Part shown: positions 26,324 through 35,135 of the stretch, piece by piece
Layout: every line of letters begins with the position of its first letter
Position numbering within the stretch: position 1 is the stretch's first letter
DNA from: Fen-1254 sp963769605
GTDB taxonomy: Bacteria; Bacteroidota; Ignavibacteria; UBA10030
DNA length: 64,000 bases
Reading direction: 5' to 3'
NCBI GenBank assembly: GCA_963769605.1
Contig: CAVYML010000001.1
Span: 248,001 to 312,000 of the forward strand
Program-made: the position numbers and the translations under genes
The notes under the pieces: model-generated
What the model saw: only the letters and a program-made list of their open reading frames with translations
Databases searched by the model: none
Told to the model about the DNA's origin: nothing

Positions 26324-28439
26324 ATGAACTTTCTTAAAAAAATCATTACACTAATATTTTTCGCATGCGTCTTCAGCTATGTCCATGCACAAGAACTTTC
26401 TCCGGAAGAAAAGGATATTCTTCAACTTCAAGATCAACGTTCCTTAGGCAGCGGCAGACTTGGCGAATATCTCTCGTCGAAAAACGAGAACATCCGATAT
26501 CGAGCGTTGATTGCCTTTGCCAATATACAGGAAGACAGTTCCGCCCGTCTCATTATTCCACTGCTTGCAGATAGGGTGCCGCGCGTGCGAGCTGCTGCGG
26601 CTCTGGCCCTGGGTTATCTCAGCGATTCCCTTGCGCCGCATAGAATATTCGCCGCCTTGCAGAAAGAAAAGGACAGAGAAACGCAAAAAGCATTTTTTGA
26701 TGCGCTGGGACGGTGCGGTGACGATAAGATGCTTGATTCTCTGACGGTCAACAACATGTCCGAATATTCTCAGGAAGGCCTTGCGATAAGTTTCGTTCGT
26801 TTTGCTTTGCGCGGCATAAAATCGGAGCGCTTAGTCTGGTCGTGCTTCGGCATGCTTTCCGATACTTCTGCTGCAGGACCGAGGGACGGCTTTGTACGCA
26901 TTATGGCATTCGGCCCCGTACGGTTTAATCGGTCTGGAGATCATGAAACAAAACGATCTTCTTCTGCAGATTGCAGGAGATCCGAATCCGGTTGTGCGCA
27001 TGAACCTTGCGACCCTGCTTGGAAGAACAAGAGCTGAAAACGGTAAAGCCATTCTTGATTCATTGGAATCGGCGGAAAATAAAATGCATGATTGGAGAGT
27101 ACTTGTTCAAATTGAAAAAACAAGAACAATTCTTCAGTTTTCCCGCGGCCAGGCGCTGGATAAGGTTGTTCCATATCTCCGCCTTTCAAACGATCATTGC
27201 ACTATTGCAATGCTCCAAAATCTTCAGGTCCTTTCAGCAGATACGATTCAGAGATCGAGCTCCTATGCTGAGATCGGCAAGGAATTGCAGCGGATCATCG
27301 GTATGCAGAGTGTGGCAAGCAATGCAGTGCGGGGAGAGGCGCTGGTTGTCCTGGGACTACATTATCCGGATTTTATAGATGATTACGATTTTATTCTTCA
27401 GGATGCGAACACTTCGATTTTCATGAAGAAAAAGTATGTCGAAGCTGCTTCAGCACGTTTTACAAAAAAGCATCTGGATCTTCTCATCGGCCTCTTGAAC
27501 GACAAGAGAATTCCATTGTCGATGACCGCATGGGATTATGTACGTCAATTTCTGACATTCAAAGCATTTGTTGCCATGGGCTTTGATTCAGCAGCCATTC
27601 AAAACCTTATTCCCGTTATTCTGGAAAAAGCCGAGCAGTCGCTTCAACGAAAGGATATAGGGATAGCCACGGTTGTTGCCAACCTGTTCAGCCAGCCCTC
27701 TGCCGGGTGGATCGTAGCAAGCGATGAGAATAAGCAAAAAATGATCAAAAATTTTGTCGCTGCTTCGAAAGCTTCTGATTCTCCCGATGCTATAGAGACG
27801 CAAATTGCAATCATCGATGCGATCGGCCAGATAGGATGGAAAAAAAGTGTTCCCACTCTGCAGGATATGATCGGTTCCGGGCTGCTGCCGGTCGCAAAGG
27901 AGGCTCAACGTGTTGTAGAAAAAATAACACAAACGGCATCGACAATCGTTCCTGCTCCGCAAGAAATTGAAAAAAAATCCAGACGAGATTGGTCGGAGCT
28001 TGAATCCATAAAATCCGATCAACGTGTTGAACTTTTAACGTCGAAGGGAAGGATCATTCTTCGCTTACAGAAAGATGATGCACCCTTTACAGTTTTAAGC
28101 TTTGTGCGTCTTGTTAAAAAAGGATTTTATAACGGATTGTTCTTCCATCGCGTGGTTCCGAATTTTGTCGCTCAAAGCGGAGATCCGCGCGGCGACGGAT
28201 GGGGCGGTCCGGGATATACATTAAGGACGGAAATATCGTTTGCCCATATCGAAGAAGGAACGTGCGGCATGGCGAGTGCCGGCAAAGATACGGAAGGAAG
28301 TCAATTCTTCATTACCCATTGGCCGGCATTGCATCTGGAAGGAAGTTATACGATTTTTGCAAAAGTGGTAGAAGGTTTGGATGTCGCAGATCGCATCCAG
28401 ATAGGAGATACGATTCTATCCGCCGGCTTAATCGAATAA
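26324..28439 (+). pseudogene. Exported HEAT-repeat protein with C-terminal cyclophilin domain, frameshifted
   Basis: ATG at 26324 gives a signal peptide (MNFLKKIITLIFFACVFSYV) and HEAT-type helices (IRYRALIAFANIQEDSSARL, VPRVRAAAALALGYLSDSLA). Near 26893 the frame must move by +1: one T too many in GGCTTTGTACGC turns the expected YALWHSAPYGLIGLEI into a wrong frame, which ends at 27037. The second frame continues with HEAT repeats (VVRMNLATLLGRTRAENGKA) and, over the last ~150 residues, a complete cyclophilin-type peptidyl-prolyl isomerase (RIILRLQKDDAPFTVLSFVR, FFHRVVPNFVAQSGDPRGDG, GSQFFITHWPALHLEG). It would act as a periplasmic folding factor. Single-base error or real inactivation cannot be told apart here. 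Confidence 0.8.
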
Positions 28440-28444
28440 AGAGG

Positions 28445-29341
28445 TCAAGGTTTGCTCAGCCATTCCTGATAGGTCGCGCGGTGTTCCGGGTCGAGAAAGG
28501 AAATCTGGTTGTATACTTCGCGATTAGGGAAGGAGAAAAAAACCTCTGCAATTTCTTTGTACTTTGCATCGAAAAATTGGCGTAGAAGAACGCTCATAGG
28601 GTTTTGACGGCGCAACGAAGAAAGAGTCTGCAATGATTCAAGAAGAGCGTTAAATGCAGACTGTGGTTTTACAGCAAGGGCATCGATGCCGTCGAAATAA
28701 TAACTATTTATTGCAGTGTGAAACGATTCATAGATAGGGCTGTTGAGCTCGTCAGCAAGACCGTAGCGATTGTAATTGCTCGAAGTGGATTGCCAATTTT
28801 TGCCGTTAGACGTATTTCCCTCGCGCTGGCAGATGTTCAGAGCTTTTTGAAAATATTTATTTCCCGACGTCGGCACAAAGGATTCAGCATCAAAGCCGAT
28901 AATGATGTACGCATAATAATTTAAAAAATCCGTAAAGGGGTCGACCAGAAAATCATCCAGGATAATCCGCTGATTCTGTGCATATGTAAAATCCCAGTAT
29001 TCATCGAGAATACGGATCACCTGTGAGGATCTGTCGGTTTTGTTATTTCCCGCAAATATAGGACGCATACTTGTAATATAGACCTGTGCAGAATATTGAT
29101 TATTGCCGGAATATGATTTAAAAAAGACGTCGAACGTGCAGGTGATTCTATTCTCCACTTCATCCGATGTAAAACGGGTGGTGTTGAGATAGCGTTCAAT
29201 GTCCGATTTGAAGTTCTTCAAATAATCTCGCTGCGACGAGGGAACATTGTCGGTATTGACAGTGATCGTACACGACAACTCCTGAGACGCGGCGATCCAG
29301 ACTACCGTTAGAAATAAGAAAAGAACGAGGGTGCATCGCAT
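28445..29341 (-). CDS. DUF4835/PorD-like secreted protein
   Basis: 298 residues with a signal peptide (MRCTLVLFLFLTVVWIAASQ) followed by ELSCTITVNTDNVPSSQRDY, the hallmark start of DUF4835 proteins, a family linked to T9SS in Bacteroidota. The rest is consistent: the early KNFKSDIERYLNTTRFTSDE helix, DDFLVDPFTDFLNYYAYIII, and ALNICQREGNTSNGKNWQS. It probably sits in the periplasm or at the outer membrane. It is divergent to the PorV/PorQ-like gene with only 15 bases between start codons, so promoters must lie inside the coding regions or be shared. Its 3' end faces the cyclophilin gene with a 5-base gap. Confidence 0.8.
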   Translation of the reverse strand: MRCTLVLFLFLTVVWIAASQELSCTITVNTDNVPSSQRDYLKNFKSDIERYLNTTRFTSDEVENRITCTFDVFFKSYSGNNQYSAQVYITSMRPIFAGNNKTDRSSQVIRILDEYWDFTYAQNQRIILDDFLVDPFTDFLNYYAYIIIGFDAESFVPTSGNKYFQKALNICQREGNTSNGKNWQSTSSNYNRYGLADELNSPIYESFHTAINSYYFDGIDALAVKPQSAFNALLESLQTLSSLRRQNPMSVLLRQFFDAKYKEIAEVFFSFPNREVYNQISFLDPEHRATYQEWLSKP

Positions 29342-29356
29342 AGGGGATTTTTCTCC

Positions 29357-30223
29357 ATGATTCTACCAGGGGAATGTACTTATTTTCGACCGCCTCATCA
29401 AGTAAAAAAACATATTTCTCTCCTTCTCCTGATCTGCCTATTTGTTCCCTTGTACATGAGCAGCGGTGCCGGAGAACAAAATGGAAGAGGAGTCAAAGCC
29501 ATCGGCATGGCCAATGCTTTCGCGGCTGTTGCTGACCAGCCGTGGGCATTGTACTATAATGCAGCAGGGCTCGCACAAATTCATACACTGGAGTGTTCGA
29601 GTTTTATCGTGCCGTCGCAATTCGGTTTGCCGGAACTGCGAACGACCGCTTTCGCATGCGCTGTGCCTTCCTCCGATTTTACAATCGCTCTTGCCGCTGA
29701 ACAATTCGGATTTGACCTTTATCATGAAACTGCCCTGTATATCGGGACTGGAGCGGTGCTTGAACCGCATCTCTACGTGGGGGCGGCTTTACACGGGCAT
29801 CGGATCGATATAATTCGCTATGGTAGCGCCGCTGCGGCAGCGCTCGATGTTGGAGTTCTGGGATTGTATGGCGGATGTCTTCGTATTGGGTGTGCGGCGA
29901 CCAATGTCCTTCCGGTGAGTTCTTTTACAAATCAGGAAAAATTACCTCAGACGTTTTCCGCGGGTATTGCATATTCACCTCTCATGTCGTTTGTATGCAG
30001 CATAGAAATTGAGAACGACAACTTCTCTTCAACCATAGTAAAGGCGGGAATTGAAGAGGTCATTTTTCATTCTATAGCCGTACGTGTCGGTGTCGCAAAG
30101 AATCCGGAAAAATTCAGCATGGGAGTTTCATATCTTATCGGCAAATTCGAGTTCGGATACGCCGGATACAATCATACGGAATTAGGATGGACAGATCAAA
30201 TTGAGATCGGATTCACATTATGA
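29357..30223 (+). CDS. PorV/PorQ-family outer-membrane barrel protein
   Basis: 288 residues. After a hydrophobic signal (KKHISLLLLICLFVPLYMSS) comes GVKAIGMANAFAAVADQPWA and LYYNAAGLAQI, the conserved entry of PorV/PorQ and FadL-like barrels, then alternating amphipathic strands ending in WTDQIEIGFTL, a BAM-type C-terminus. PorV and PorQ carry T9SS cargo to the attachment complex; that role is inferred from the family and from T9SS cargo in the window. AGGGGA precedes the ATG. The annotated start leaves ~15 residues before the signal. The stop overlaps the next start by four bases (ATGA). Confidence 0.7.
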   Translation: MILPGECTYFRPPHQVKKHISLLLLICLFVPLYMSSGAGEQNGRGVKAIGMANAFAAVADQPWALYYNAAGLAQIHTLECSSFIVPSQFGLPELRTTAFACAVPSSDFTIALAAEQFGFDLYHETALYIGTGAVLEPHLYVGAALHGHRIDIIRYGSAAAAALDVGVLGLYGGCLRIGCAATNVLPVSSFTNQEKLPQTFSAGIAYSPLMSFVCSIEIENDNFSSTIVKAGIEEVIFHSIAVRVGVAKNPEKFSMGVSYLIGKFEFGYAGYNHTELGWTDQIEIGFTL

Positions 30224-32232
30224 AAAACATACATATTGTTTTTTGTTGTGCATGTATAGTCATCGATGTCTTGCCGCTGTTTCCGCAAACAGAAGATGAC
30301 CTGGCTGCTGAAATTCCTGCTGCAGTACTTGAGCGTTATCTTCGAACAGATGCCGAGAAAAGCAGCACTTCGTATGAAGACTTCTTGCGGACATGGGATG
30401 ATGTGCCGATCGATTTAAATACGGCATCTGAAGAGGAATTACTTCGTATTCCCGGAATGACGCCGCTGCTTGCAAAAAACATTATCGAACGCCGTACCGC
30501 AAAACCTTTTCTTGAATTTTCCGATATTGTTCAGGTCGACGGCATGACATCGGATATGCTTCCGCTGCTGACACGCTGTGCGGTCTTCAAAAAGTCCGAT
30601 GTCTATCGTGTGACACGAGAGAATTTTCGGCAGACGGTGTATCGCAATCTGCAGGAAAGCGCCGGATTTCTCGACGGAAAATTCTTGGGAGATCCGTACG
30701 CCCTTCGCAGCCGGCTGACCGCTCGCATTAAACCGCCGGCTTCTTGGTCATCCATTTGTTCCGAATTGCGAATCGGAATGACATCGGAAAAAGATGTAGG
30801 AGAACGGATTGCAAACGGATTTTTCGGAGGGTATTGCCTTGCATCATTACCATGCGTCTCTTCTTCGCTTCTTTTGGGCGATTATACGGTCGGTGCAGGA
30901 CAGGGATTGGTACTATGGCATTACCAGGGATTTGCAAAAGCGGGAGAGGAGACATCGTCGATACGAAAGAATTCCAGCGAAATCCATTCCAGTCTTTCGA
31001 CAAATGAAAATGGGCACTTGAGAGGATGCGCAGCCGATGTCGCGCTGCATGATATACATGTGCAGCTTTTTACATCATACAAACCGCTTAATGCGCATAT
31101 CGACAGCAACTCGGTCATTCAAAGTATCGAAGAAAGCGGGACGTTTCGGACGCAAAGCGATGTTCAAAACTGGCACTCCTCTATGGAACATCTCTACGGG
31201 TTTTGTGCCGGGTCGAACATATCGGAAAATTTACACTGCGGACTTTGCGGCTATCGAGTGGCGTACGATAATCCTTGTATTTCGACCGATACGACCGACG
31301 GCCCTAAAACAGCGATTTCTACAGCAGGAGTCAATGCCGCATATTCTTGCACTATGTATGACCTCTTCGGAGAGGGAGCATGTGATAATAAAAGGCGGAC
31401 AGCATTTCTCGGCGGAGTGCAGATTCGACCGAGTTCTGTTCTTCTGATAACGCTCCTCGGGCGTCACTACGCAAAAAATTATGAGAGTCCATACGGCAAT
31501 GCATTCACCGAGAGCAGCGGCGGAAAAGAAGAAAGCGGCGTCTATGCAGGATTTTTATGGACTGCAAATAAACAAGTTCGTATTCTTTCATTCTATGATC
31601 AATTTGTATGCGGCGGAGAAAAAAAAGGTTTGATTTATGATAACACCGGATACGATTGTATGGCCGGTGCAGAATGGGATATCCGGAGAAATTGTGAAAT
31701 CGATATCCGCTTTGAGAGCAAGAGGACAAGAATTCTGGATCAAAACGAAGATTTGTACAGCCGTGAAATCGATGTTGTTGTTCCGCGTATCCAAAACAAC
31801 TATCAGATTGATATGCTCTGGCACCTTTCATACGGCATCCGAACGACGACCAGAATCGGCTGCATTTCGGTGGATTACAGCGGAAAAGAAAAAAGCGAAT
31901 CGGGAATTCTTTTGATGCAAGATGTCGGCGGAAAACCGTTCCATGGCTTTACCATAAATATGCGCTTCGCTTTTTTCCATACATCCGCTTATGATTCCCG
32001 GTTATACATGTACGAAGAAGACCTGCCCGGCGCTTCGAACAGCACTGCGCTCTATGGAGAGGGCTTCCGGTGGTACATTATTGCGGGAGCTGAGCTTTTC
32101 CCCAAAGCCGTATTGAGTGTGAAATACTTGCAGCTCAAAAAAAACTTCGTCGATTCGATCGGTTCGGGACAGGATATGATCGATGGTTCGGTCTTTCAGC
32201 GAATCGGAATTCAATTCGATTATTCAATTTAA
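30220..32232 (+). CDS. Helix-hairpin-helix domain protein with large beta-rich C-terminal part
   Basis: 670 residues. A signal-like start (MKNIHIVFCCACIVIDVLPL) is followed at 64-120 by two ComEA-type helix-hairpin-helix units (IDLNTASEEELLRIPGMTPL, FLEFSDIVQVDGMTSDMLPL). The remaining ~540 residues are short amphipathic strands with aromatic turns, ending FQRIGIQFDYSI, as in an outer-membrane barrel. HHH units normally bind DNA, so their presence on an apparently exported barrel is odd; they could instead bind a protein or mediate assembly. Translationally coupled to the PorV/PorQ-like gene. Function unknown. Confidence 0.7.
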   Translation: MKNIHIVFCCACIVIDVLPLFPQTEDDLAAEIPAAVLERYLRTDAEKSSTSYEDFLRTWDDVPIDLNTASEEELLRIPGMTPLLAKNIIERRTAKPFLEFSDIVQVDGMTSDMLPLLTRCAVFKKSDVYRVTRENFRQTVYRNLQESAGFLDGKFLGDPYALRSRLTARIKPPASWSSICSELRIGMTSEKDVGERIANGFFGGYCLASLPCVSSSLLLGDYTVGAGQGLVLWHYQGFAKAGEETSSIRKNSSEIHSSLSTNENGHLRGCAADVALHDIHVQLFTSYKPLNAHIDSNSVIQSIEESGTFRTQSDVQNWHSSMEHLYGFCAGSNISENLHCGLCGYRVAYDNPCISTDTTDGPKTAISTAGVNAAYSCTMYDLFGEGACDNKRRTAFLGGVQIRPSSVLLITLLGRHYAKNYESPYGNAFTESSGGKEESGVYAGFLWTANKQVRILSFYDQFVCGGEKKGLIYDNTGYDCMAGAEWDIRRNCEIDIRFESKRTRILDQNEDLYSREIDVVVPRIQNNYQIDMLWHLSYGIRTTTRIGCISVDYSGKEKSESGILLMQDVGGKPFHGFTINMRFAFFHTSAYDSRLYMYEEDLPGASNSTALYGEGFRWYIIAGAELFPKAVLSVKYLQLKKNFVDSIGSGQDMIDGSVFQRIGIQFDYSI

Positions 32233-32237
32233 TGAAG

Positions 32238-32265
32238 GTTCAACGTTCAACGTGCTGCTGTTCTT
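32238..32265. repeat. Short heptad array after the HHH-barrel gene
   Basis: GTTCAAC, GTTCAAC, GTGCTGC, TGTTCTT directly follow the stop codon region; same heptad style as at 541 and 5050. Confidence 0.45.
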
Positions 32266-32445
32266 GAGTTAATTATTCTGTTTCTCTTGGCTGATCTATC
32301 CCGCGTCTATCGGATTTTATTCAGAACCGGGTAATCTTCAGATCTTTTTATAAAATATTTTGAGAGCTTCTTTATACACTCATTTTGATGGAAACAATTG
32401 TTCTCTTTTCCGATACGATGGTTTTCTTCCTCGGAAATTCTTTCG

Positions 32446-32453
32446 TATCTTTC
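32446..32453 (+). promoter_or_regulatory. FCB-type -7 box just before mnmA
   Basis: TATCTTTC in the context TTTCGTATCTTTC fits TAnnTTTG. The mnmA ATG starts five bases later and has no Shine-Dalgarno, so transcription may begin at or very near the start codon (leaderless). No clear -33 TTG is visible. Confidence 0.4.
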
Positions 32454-32457
32454 TTTT

Positions 32458-33564
32458 ATGGAACTAAAGGAACGTCCATCGGTTGTCGTCGGTATGAGCG
32501 GCGGAGTCGATTCTTCGGTCGCAGCAGCTTTGCTGCTGGAGCAGGGATTTAATGTTATCGGAATAACGATGAAGACGTACGAGTACGCCGATGTGGGAGG
32601 GAATATCGAGAACGAAGCGAGCTGCTGCGGACTCGGAGCGGTCAACGATGCCCGTATGGCTGCCGCAAAGCTGGATATTCCGCATTATGTGGTCGATTTC
32701 CGGGCAGAGTTCGGCAAAACAGTTATCCAAAATTTTGTCGATGAATATTTAAAAGGCCGGACCCCGAATCCATGCGTCATCTGCAACCGAGAGATTAAAT
32801 GGGGCGCGCTGCTAAAAAAAGCGGATGCACTCGGCGCACAATTCATCGCCACCGGTCATTATGCCCGTGTGCGGTTCGATGAAGCGAAGAATCGTTCCAT
32901 CCTTTCCCGCGGATCGTACGCGGAAAAGGATCAATCGTACGCGCTTTGGGGAATTTCCCAAAGCGCAATGAAACGGACGTTGTTTCCCCTGGGCGATAAA
33001 AAAAAGCCGGAAGTAAGGGCTCTTGCTGAACGTCTTGGGTTGCGGAATGCTCAAAAAAAAGAAAGCTTTGAAATTTGTTTTGTTCCGGATAACCGCTATG
33101 ATCGTTTTCTAATGGAACGTGTTCGGAATCTTTCAGAAAAGGTTACGGGAGGGGATATCGTTCTCGACGGAAAAACCGTCGGAAGGCATCAAGGATATCC
33201 CTTCTATACAATCGGTCAGAGGCATAATATAGGAGCATTCGGAAAAAAAATGTACGTTAAAGGAATCGACAGCAGAACGAACACACTGACTATCGGACCG
33301 GATAAAGAGTTATATCATCGATCCCTTCTTGCCGGTCAGATCAATTGGATAGGATTCAACGGCATTGATGGGCCTGTCCGTATACAGGCAAAAGTGCGAT
33401 ATAAGGACGAAGCCGCTGCGGCGACCATTTATCCTGCCGGAGATGATAAGATACGACTCATCTTCGAGGAACCGAAAAGAGCCGTCACTCCGGGTCAATC
33501 GGTCGTTTTTTATGATAATGACGATGTTGCAGGCGGTGGAGTGATAGAAGAAGCTGGAGAGTAG
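32458..33564 (+). CDS. mnmA: tRNA-specific 2-thiouridylase MnmA
   Basis: 368 residues from the ATG at 32458; an upstream in-frame ATG at 32398 adds 20 residues with no homology. The PP-loop SGGVDSS lies at 14-20, and the two catalytic cysteines are Cys106 in NPCVICN and Cys207 in FEICFV. GHYARV and DQSYALWG are further family motifs. It activates U34 of tRNA Lys/Glu/Gln with ATP and transfers sulfur to make s2U. Single gene; see the promoter entry for its unusual start region. Confidence 0.95.
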   Translation: MELKERPSVVVGMSGGVDSSVAAALLLEQGFNVIGITMKTYEYADVGGNIENEASCCGLGAVNDARMAAAKLDIPHYVVDFRAEFGKTVIQNFVDEYLKGRTPNPCVICNREIKWGALLKKADALGAQFIATGHYARVRFDEAKNRSILSRGSYAEKDQSYALWGISQSAMKRTLFPLGDKKKPEVRALAERLGLRNAQKKESFEICFVPDNRYDRFLMERVRNLSEKVTGGDIVLDGKTVGRHQGYPFYTIGQRHNIGAFGKKMYVKGIDSRTNTLTIGPDKELYHRSLLAGQINWIGFNGIDGPVRIQAKVRYKDEAAAATIYPAGDDKIRLIFEEPKRAVTPGQSVVFYDNDDVAGGGVIEEAGE

Positions 33565-33676
33565 TCGTACAAATTCTCCTGACGAAGATATGTGATTTTG
33601 CGCGCGGAAATCAAAGATTATCAAGGTTTTACGTGCCTATGAAGAGAAACATTTGAGGGAATGATTCGTTTATACG

Positions 33677-34267
33677 ATGAAAGTTGAACGACAGATAACG
33701 GAAGATTACGAGCTGGTTCGAGCCGTACAAGCGGGCGACGAAAAAGCTTTTGAAAAATTAGTTAAAAAGTACCAGCGGCAAATTACAAACATCGTTTACT
33801 TAACTCTGGGCAACCGCGATGATGCGGACGATGTGACGCAGGAAGTTTTCATTAGGGCGTACCGCTCCCTGCCGCGGTTCACCTTCGATGCTCCGTTCTT
33901 TTCATGGCTGTATCGTATAACGATGAATCTCTGTATCGATGAAACGCGGAAACGAAAAATAAAACGTATTCTTTCGCTGGATTTTTTAACGGAAGAAGGA
34001 ATTGAAGAACACCGGAAGGAGAAACAGAGCCTCTTGCCTTCTGATGAACTGATCATGGAAGAAGACCGGCAGGTAGTTCGGCAGGCGCTGCAAAAGATTT
34101 CACAGGAACACCGACAGATATTGATCTTGCGTGAATATGAAAATTACGGTTATAATGAGATTGCAGAAACACTGAATATTTCATTAGAGGCGGTAAAGTC
34201 CCGCCTTTTTCGGGCACGGTCGGAAATGCGTAAATTATTGCAAGGATATTTTAAGGAGCAGGTATGA
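33677..34267 (+). CDS. ECF RNA polymerase sigma factor (RpoE-like)
   Basis: 196 residues. Region 2 (FEKLVKKYQRQITNIVYLTL, DADDVTQEVFIRAYRSLPRF, FFSWLYRITMNLCIDE) and region 4 (EHRQILILREYENYGYNEIA followed by ETLNISLEAVKSRLFRARSE) are complete, with no region 3. The stop overlaps the next gene's start (ATGA), and that gene encodes a zinc-finger anti-sigma factor. This pairing marks an envelope- or redox-responsive sigma system that probably controls the downstream efflux genes and itself. Confidence 0.93.
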   Translation: MKVERQITEDYELVRAVQAGDEKAFEKLVKKYQRQITNIVYLTLGNRDDADDVTQEVFIRAYRSLPRFTFDAPFFSWLYRITMNLCIDETRKRKIKRILSLDFLTEEGIEEHRKEKQSLLPSDELIMEEDRQVVRQALQKISQEHRQILILREYENYGYNEIAETLNISLEAVKSRLFRARSEMRKLLQGYFKEQV

Positions 34268-34719
34268 AACACTCCGATTTACAACTTTTAGTCTCCGCGT
34301 TCGCGGACGGAGAAATCAGCCATACGGAACGTGCGGTGGTCGAACAGCACTTGAGCGTTTGCAAAGGATGCCGCGACTTTTTTGGAGAAATCCAGATTGT
34401 GCATACGCATATACGTCATGAAGCACATATCCAGGTTTCTCCCGGTTTTGCGATGCGCGTTCTGGATAGACTGCGCGAAAAAGAAGAAACTCAAGTCCGG
34501 TGGTCGGACGTTGAAGCGGCAGCGCGCTGGACAGTAGTTCTTTTAAGCGGCGTTGCTGCACTCTGGATCGCAATTTTAGGTTTCCAGAATTCTTCGTCGA
34601 TGACGGTTATCGCAGATTCTCGGCTTAAGGTAACCGGCGATTCGGCCGCATCGGCCGTTCTTCTGGCGGGCGATGAATCGTTGAAGAACGATGTCTCAAT
34701 GGCAATTATGAGCAAATAG
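34264..34719 (+). CDS. Zinc-finger (zf-HC2) anti-sigma factor
   Basis: 151 residues. The N-terminal anti-sigma domain carries the HxxxCxxC motif (His29, Cys33, Cys36 in VEQHLSVCKGCRDFF). One membrane segment at about 92-110 (VVLLSGVAALWIAILGF) places the C-terminal 40 residues in the periplasm. It should hold the preceding sigma factor inactive until a periplasmic or redox signal arrives. Coupled by ATGA overlap to the sigma gene. Confidence 0.88.
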   Translation: MKHSDLQLLVSAFADGEISHTERAVVEQHLSVCKGCRDFFGEIQIVHTHIRHEAHIQVSPGFAMRVLDRLREKEETQVRWSDVEAAARWTVVLLSGVAALWIAILGFQNSSSMTVIADSRLKVTGDSAASAVLLAGDESLKNDVSMAIMSK

Positions 34720-34733
34720 CAGTGGAGATACTC

Positions 34734-35123
34734 ATGCAACCGAAAACCAAAACTATTCTTTTTATTATCTTCAGTTTTCTCCTCGGTGTCTTCTGCGGTG
34801 TAATGATCTCGTTTAATTTATTCGTTCCTAAAAAACCGTTGACACATGCAGAGTTTATGAAAATTTTTCAGGAACATGTCAAACTGAGCGACACACAACT
34901 GGCAAAGGCGGATTCCTTATTCTTGAGTATGAAACCTATCATGGATGCTCATCGACAGGAAATGTCGCATATCAAAGATTCGACGCGCGCACTTGTAAAA
35001 GATTTGCTCAGCCCGGAGCAGAAACTTCTCTTCGATCAGTTCTATCAGGATCTCAATAGAAACAACAACAGGAAAAACGAAACAGCTGCGAAAGACAGTT
35101 CTGCAGAAAAGAAGAAACAGTAA
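34734..35123 (+). CDS. Membrane-anchored Spy/CpxP-like periplasmic protein
   Basis: 129 residues from the ATG at 34734, which has GGAGA seven bases before it; the GTG at 34722 would hide that site. One N-terminal membrane segment (ILFIIFSFLLGVFCGVMISF) is followed by a helical region (FQEHVKLSDTQLAKADSLFL, VKDLLSPEQKLLFDQFYQDL) like Spy/CpxP/ZraP stress chaperones or metal sensors, and a lysine-rich tail. Its place between the anti-sigma factor and the efflux genes suggests a role in sensing envelope stress. Assignment to the family is by pattern only. Confidence 0.6.
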   Translation: MQPKTKTILFIIFSFLLGVFCGVMISFNLFVPKKPLTHAEFMKIFQEHVKLSDTQLAKADSLFLSMKPIMDAHRQEMSHIKDSTRALVKDLLSPEQKLLFDQFYQDLNRNNNRKNETAAKDSSAEKKKQ

Positions 35124-35135
35124 AAAGGGGCCCCT

